Shown here: piece after piece, positions 62,093 through 64,000 of the stretch
Layout of the letters: each line of letters starts with the position of its first letter
Numbering within the stretch: position 1 is the first letter of the stretch
Source of the DNA: Muriicola sp041358175
GTDB taxonomy: Bacteria; Bacteroidota; Bacteroidia; Flavobacteriales; Flavobacteriaceae
Direction of reading: 5' to 3'
Assembly: GCF_041358175.1 (NCBI RefSeq)
Contig: NZ_JBGKBE010000002.1
Coordinates: 248,001-312,000 of the forward strand
Length of the DNA: 64,000 nt
Position numbers and translations under genes: made by a program
Notes under the pieces: generated by a model
Told to the model about the DNA's origin: nothing
Database searches by the model: none
Seen by the model: only the letters and a program-made list of their open reading frames with translations

Positions 62093-64000
62093 ATGTCCAA
62101 AATATCTTTCAAAGTATCAGCAAGAACAGCTAAACTTATTGGTTTAGAGAATTTTTCTAATGAAGAAGGAGCAATAATTGAATTAGTTAAAAATACTTAT
62201 GACGCAGATAGCGCTAATTGTATTTTATTATTTGATTTAGTTTATACAGAAACTGAGGATAAAGAAGGTGGAATACTTTATCAAACAGATAAACAAAACA
62301 GCAAAATATATATAATAGATAATGGAATAGGAATGACAAAAGATATCATTTCTAATCAATGGATGACGATTGGAACTGATGATAAACTTTATCAACATTT
62401 ATCCGAAAATGGAAGAGTAAAAACTGGAGCAAAAGGAATAGGAAGATTTGCTTTAAATAGACTTGGGTCAGTTACTGAATTACTTACGATTTCTAAAAAA
62501 ACTAATGAAGGTCTTTTTTGGAAAGTTAAATGGACTGATTTTGACCAAACTGGAACAACGGTTTCACAAATCAAAGCTGATTTAGAAGATAGAAGTAATC
62601 TAAATCTTAAAACGGAAATACTTAATAAATTTACTGATAATGAGAGGCTTAAAAAACTTCTAAATGAAATGGCTTTTGATACAGGAACAATAATTGAGAT
62701 TTCTAATTTGAATGATAATTGGGAACCCGGTCAATTGAATAACCTGTTTAGTAATTTAGAAATGCTCCTTCCTCCGAAAGAGCAGTCCGATTTTGAAATT
62801 CTTTTATTTTCTAATTCGGATAATGAAAATTTTGGAAGAGTAAAAACTGCATATTATGATGATTACGATTATAAATTAGAAGCTAAATACAAAGGTAATG
62901 AGAATGGTGATGTTGAAATTATAATTACAAGAAATGAATTAGATATTGATTCTATTGAAAATAGATATGCTGAAGTTTTTGATTTTGATGCAATGAAAAA
63001 ACATCCATATCGACTGGAAGATTTTCAAAAAAAGTCAATTACGTTTATTAAATCGTTAAGTTCAATTTTGTCAGATGATGTTGATTCTGATTTGATTTCG
63101 AAAGTTGGAAAATTTGATTTTAGTTTTTACTTTCTTAAAAACACTATTTCTGATGACAAACAAGATGGTGACCTTAAAAAATATCCTTATAAAAATTTTA
63201 GTAGTGCAAGTAGAAAAGCATGGTTAAAAAGATTTGGAGGAGTAAAAATTTTTAGGGATGATTTCAGAATAAGGCCATATGGAGAGAATGGACAAGATTG
63301 GTTAAAATTAGGTGAACGCCAGTCTCAAAGTCCTGGAGGTGCAGGACAAAGGTTAGGAGGATATCGAATACGACCTAATCAAATTGCCGGAACTATCAAA
63401 ATTTCACGAATTGACAACCTGAGCTTTCAAGATAAATCTGGTCGAGAAGGTATAATAGAAAATGACGTTTTTCTGCTCTTTGAAAATATTATAAAAGAAA
63501 TAATTTCATTTTTTGAAAAGGATAGAAATACAATAATGTTTCACTTTTCAGAATTAAACAAAAAGAAAAATAAGGAAGCAGAAGCAAAGAGAAAGGCTCA
63601 AGAAGAAGCTGATAGAATAAAAAAAGAAAAGGAAGAGAAAGATAATAATCAAGAGGGAGATGAACCAAAAGATGATACTGGTTCCACAAATACTGAGGAA
63701 ACATTAGCAGAAGGTGTCCAAATACTTACCAGAGAACTTGATGAAAAGGATGAAGAAATTAGACTTTTAAGGAATCTAGCAAGTGTTGGATTGATTATTT
63801 CTTCTTTTGCTCACGAAGTTAAAAGTCTCAGGTCAAGACTCATACCACGAACATCATTTCTTTTAAAAGAATTGAAAAATCACTTAAACGAGAAAGAACT
63901 AAGCAAAACATTGGATAAGGATGATAATCCTTTCTATATGATTAAACTAATTCAAGACGAAGATACCAAATTGAAGCATTGGTTAGAATATTCTTTAAAC
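62093..64000 (+). CDS. GHKL (HSP90/MutL-like) ATPase with histidine-kinase-like tail (3' partial)
   Basis: The ORF runs open to the window edge (636 codons visible). The ATPase domain starts near residue 10: ELVKNTYDADS at 30-40 (N box, Glu30 and Asn34), DNGIGM at 76-81 and GAKGIGRFA at 112-120. About residues 120-480 are of unknown fold. A highly charged coiled region follows (about 495-535, EAEAKRKAQEEADRIKK), then a stretch at 560-585 with SSFAHEVKSLRSRL, which resembles the H-box helix of histidine kinases (His574). A second ATPase domain may follow outside the window. It is coupled to the XRE gene. Confidence 0.85.
   Translation, partial: MSKISFKVSARTAKLIGLENFSNEEGAIIELVKNTYDADSANCILLFDLVYTETEDKEGGILYQTDKQNSKIYIIDNGIGMTKDIISNQWMTIGTDDKLYQHLSENGRVKTGAKGIGRFALNRLGSVTELLTISKKTNEGLFWKVKWTDFDQTGTTVSQIKADLEDRSNLNLKTEILNKFTDNERLKKLLNEMAFDTGTIIEISNLNDNWEPGQLNNLFSNLEMLLPPKEQSDFEILLFSNSDNENFGRVKTAYYDDYDYKLEAKYKGNENGDVEIIITRNELDIDSIENRYAEVFDFDAMKKHPYRLEDFQKKSITFIKSLSSILSDDVDSDLISKVGKFDFSFYFLKNTISDDKQDGDLKKYPYKNFSSASRKAWLKRFGGVKIFRDDFRIRPYGENGQDWLKLGERQSQSPGGAGQRLGGYRIRPNQIAGTIKISRIDNLSFQDKSGREGIIENDVFLLFENIIKEIISFFEKDRNTIMFHFSELNKKKNKEAEAKRKAQEEADRIKKEKEEKDNNQEGDEPKDDTGSTNTEETLAEGVQILTRELDEKDEEIRLLRNLASVGLIISSFAHEVKSLRSRLIPRTSFLLKELKNHLNEKELSKTLDKDDNPFYMIKLIQDEDTKLKHWLEYSLN

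Noticed and set aside
63489..63704. Minus-strand ORF with many L, F and Y
   Set aside because: It is the antisense of the lysine/glutamate-rich coil of the GHKL ATPase, which is strongly supported on the plus strand.
1..64000. tRNA and rRNA genes
   Set aside because: No cloverleaf-like sequence or rRNA segment was recognised in the gaps; the GTTCGA strings near 58.8-59.1 kb belong to the REP units, not to T-loops.

Overview
The window looks like the chromosome of a member of the Bacteroidota, most probably a marine Flavobacteriaceae. The evidence is a short RpoD of 287 residues, MenB, families typical of the phylum (DUF4382, DUF4251, DUF5916, DUF6155, GIN-domain and YaiO-like proteins), many lipoproteins and SusD-era style signal peptides ending in Q, and promoters that fit the TAnnTTTG -7 box better than a sigma-70 -10 box. 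No rRNA, tRNA, CRISPR array or intact insertion sequence was seen.

Layout. 0-3.5 kb: a surface module with the tail of a membrane sulfatase/LtaS-like protein carrying TPRs, a YaiO-like barrel, and two tandem paralogous micro-ORFs of 32 and 33 residues. 3.5-10 kb: rpoD, DUF6155, a 2-hydroxyacid dehydrogenase, a DEAD/DEAH helicase, a glycosyltransferase and menB. 10-17.2 kb: a serine hydrolase, four consecutive lipoproteins (cytochrome c/FG-GAP, 3D-domain, amidase, M14 peptidase), a 55-residue membrane protein and a vWA lipoprotein. 17.4-24.4 kb: a tight molybdenum-cofactor operon (moaD, moaA, mobA, moeB, moeA, xdhC, mocA, plus an exported amidohydrolase) without moaC or moaE. 24.5-41.2 kb: an ECF sigma factor with a membrane partner, DUF5916, CocE hydrolase, exported PCMT, an EF-G2-like factor, an M19-like peptidase, two DoxX proteins, redox enzymes, fasciclin and DUF4382 lipoproteins and an SDR. 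41.5-46.3 kb: a cold-shock protein, then two paralogous secreted proteins, a TPR-coupled adenylate cyclase and a DUF4242/cyclase-like/AraC fusion regulator. 46.4-58.7 kb: oxidoreductase, cation-chloride cotransporter-like protein, GIN, LapA, DUF4251, EamA, LpxD, a PQQ-type dehydrogenase lipoprotein, a MORN-like protein and a 12-residue-repeat protein.

At about 58.75 kb a cluster of REP-like palindromic repeats marks a change: everything to its right is visibly richer in A and T and looks like accessory DNA. It holds an unrecognised coiled-coil/barrel protein, a 53-residue stump of a KAP P-loop NTPase, 30-base direct repeats preceding both the stump and the next gene, several hairpins, and an XRE regulator coupled to a large GHKL ATPase with a histidine-kinase-like tail that runs off the right edge.

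The best candidates for undescribed biology are the cyclase locus (two secreted paralogues, cyclase, fusion regulator, with a shared upstream 20-mer), the XRE/GHKL pair in the right-hand island, the paralogous micro-peptides near the left edge, and the EF-G2-like factor that has lost the catalytic histidine and has a structured leader.
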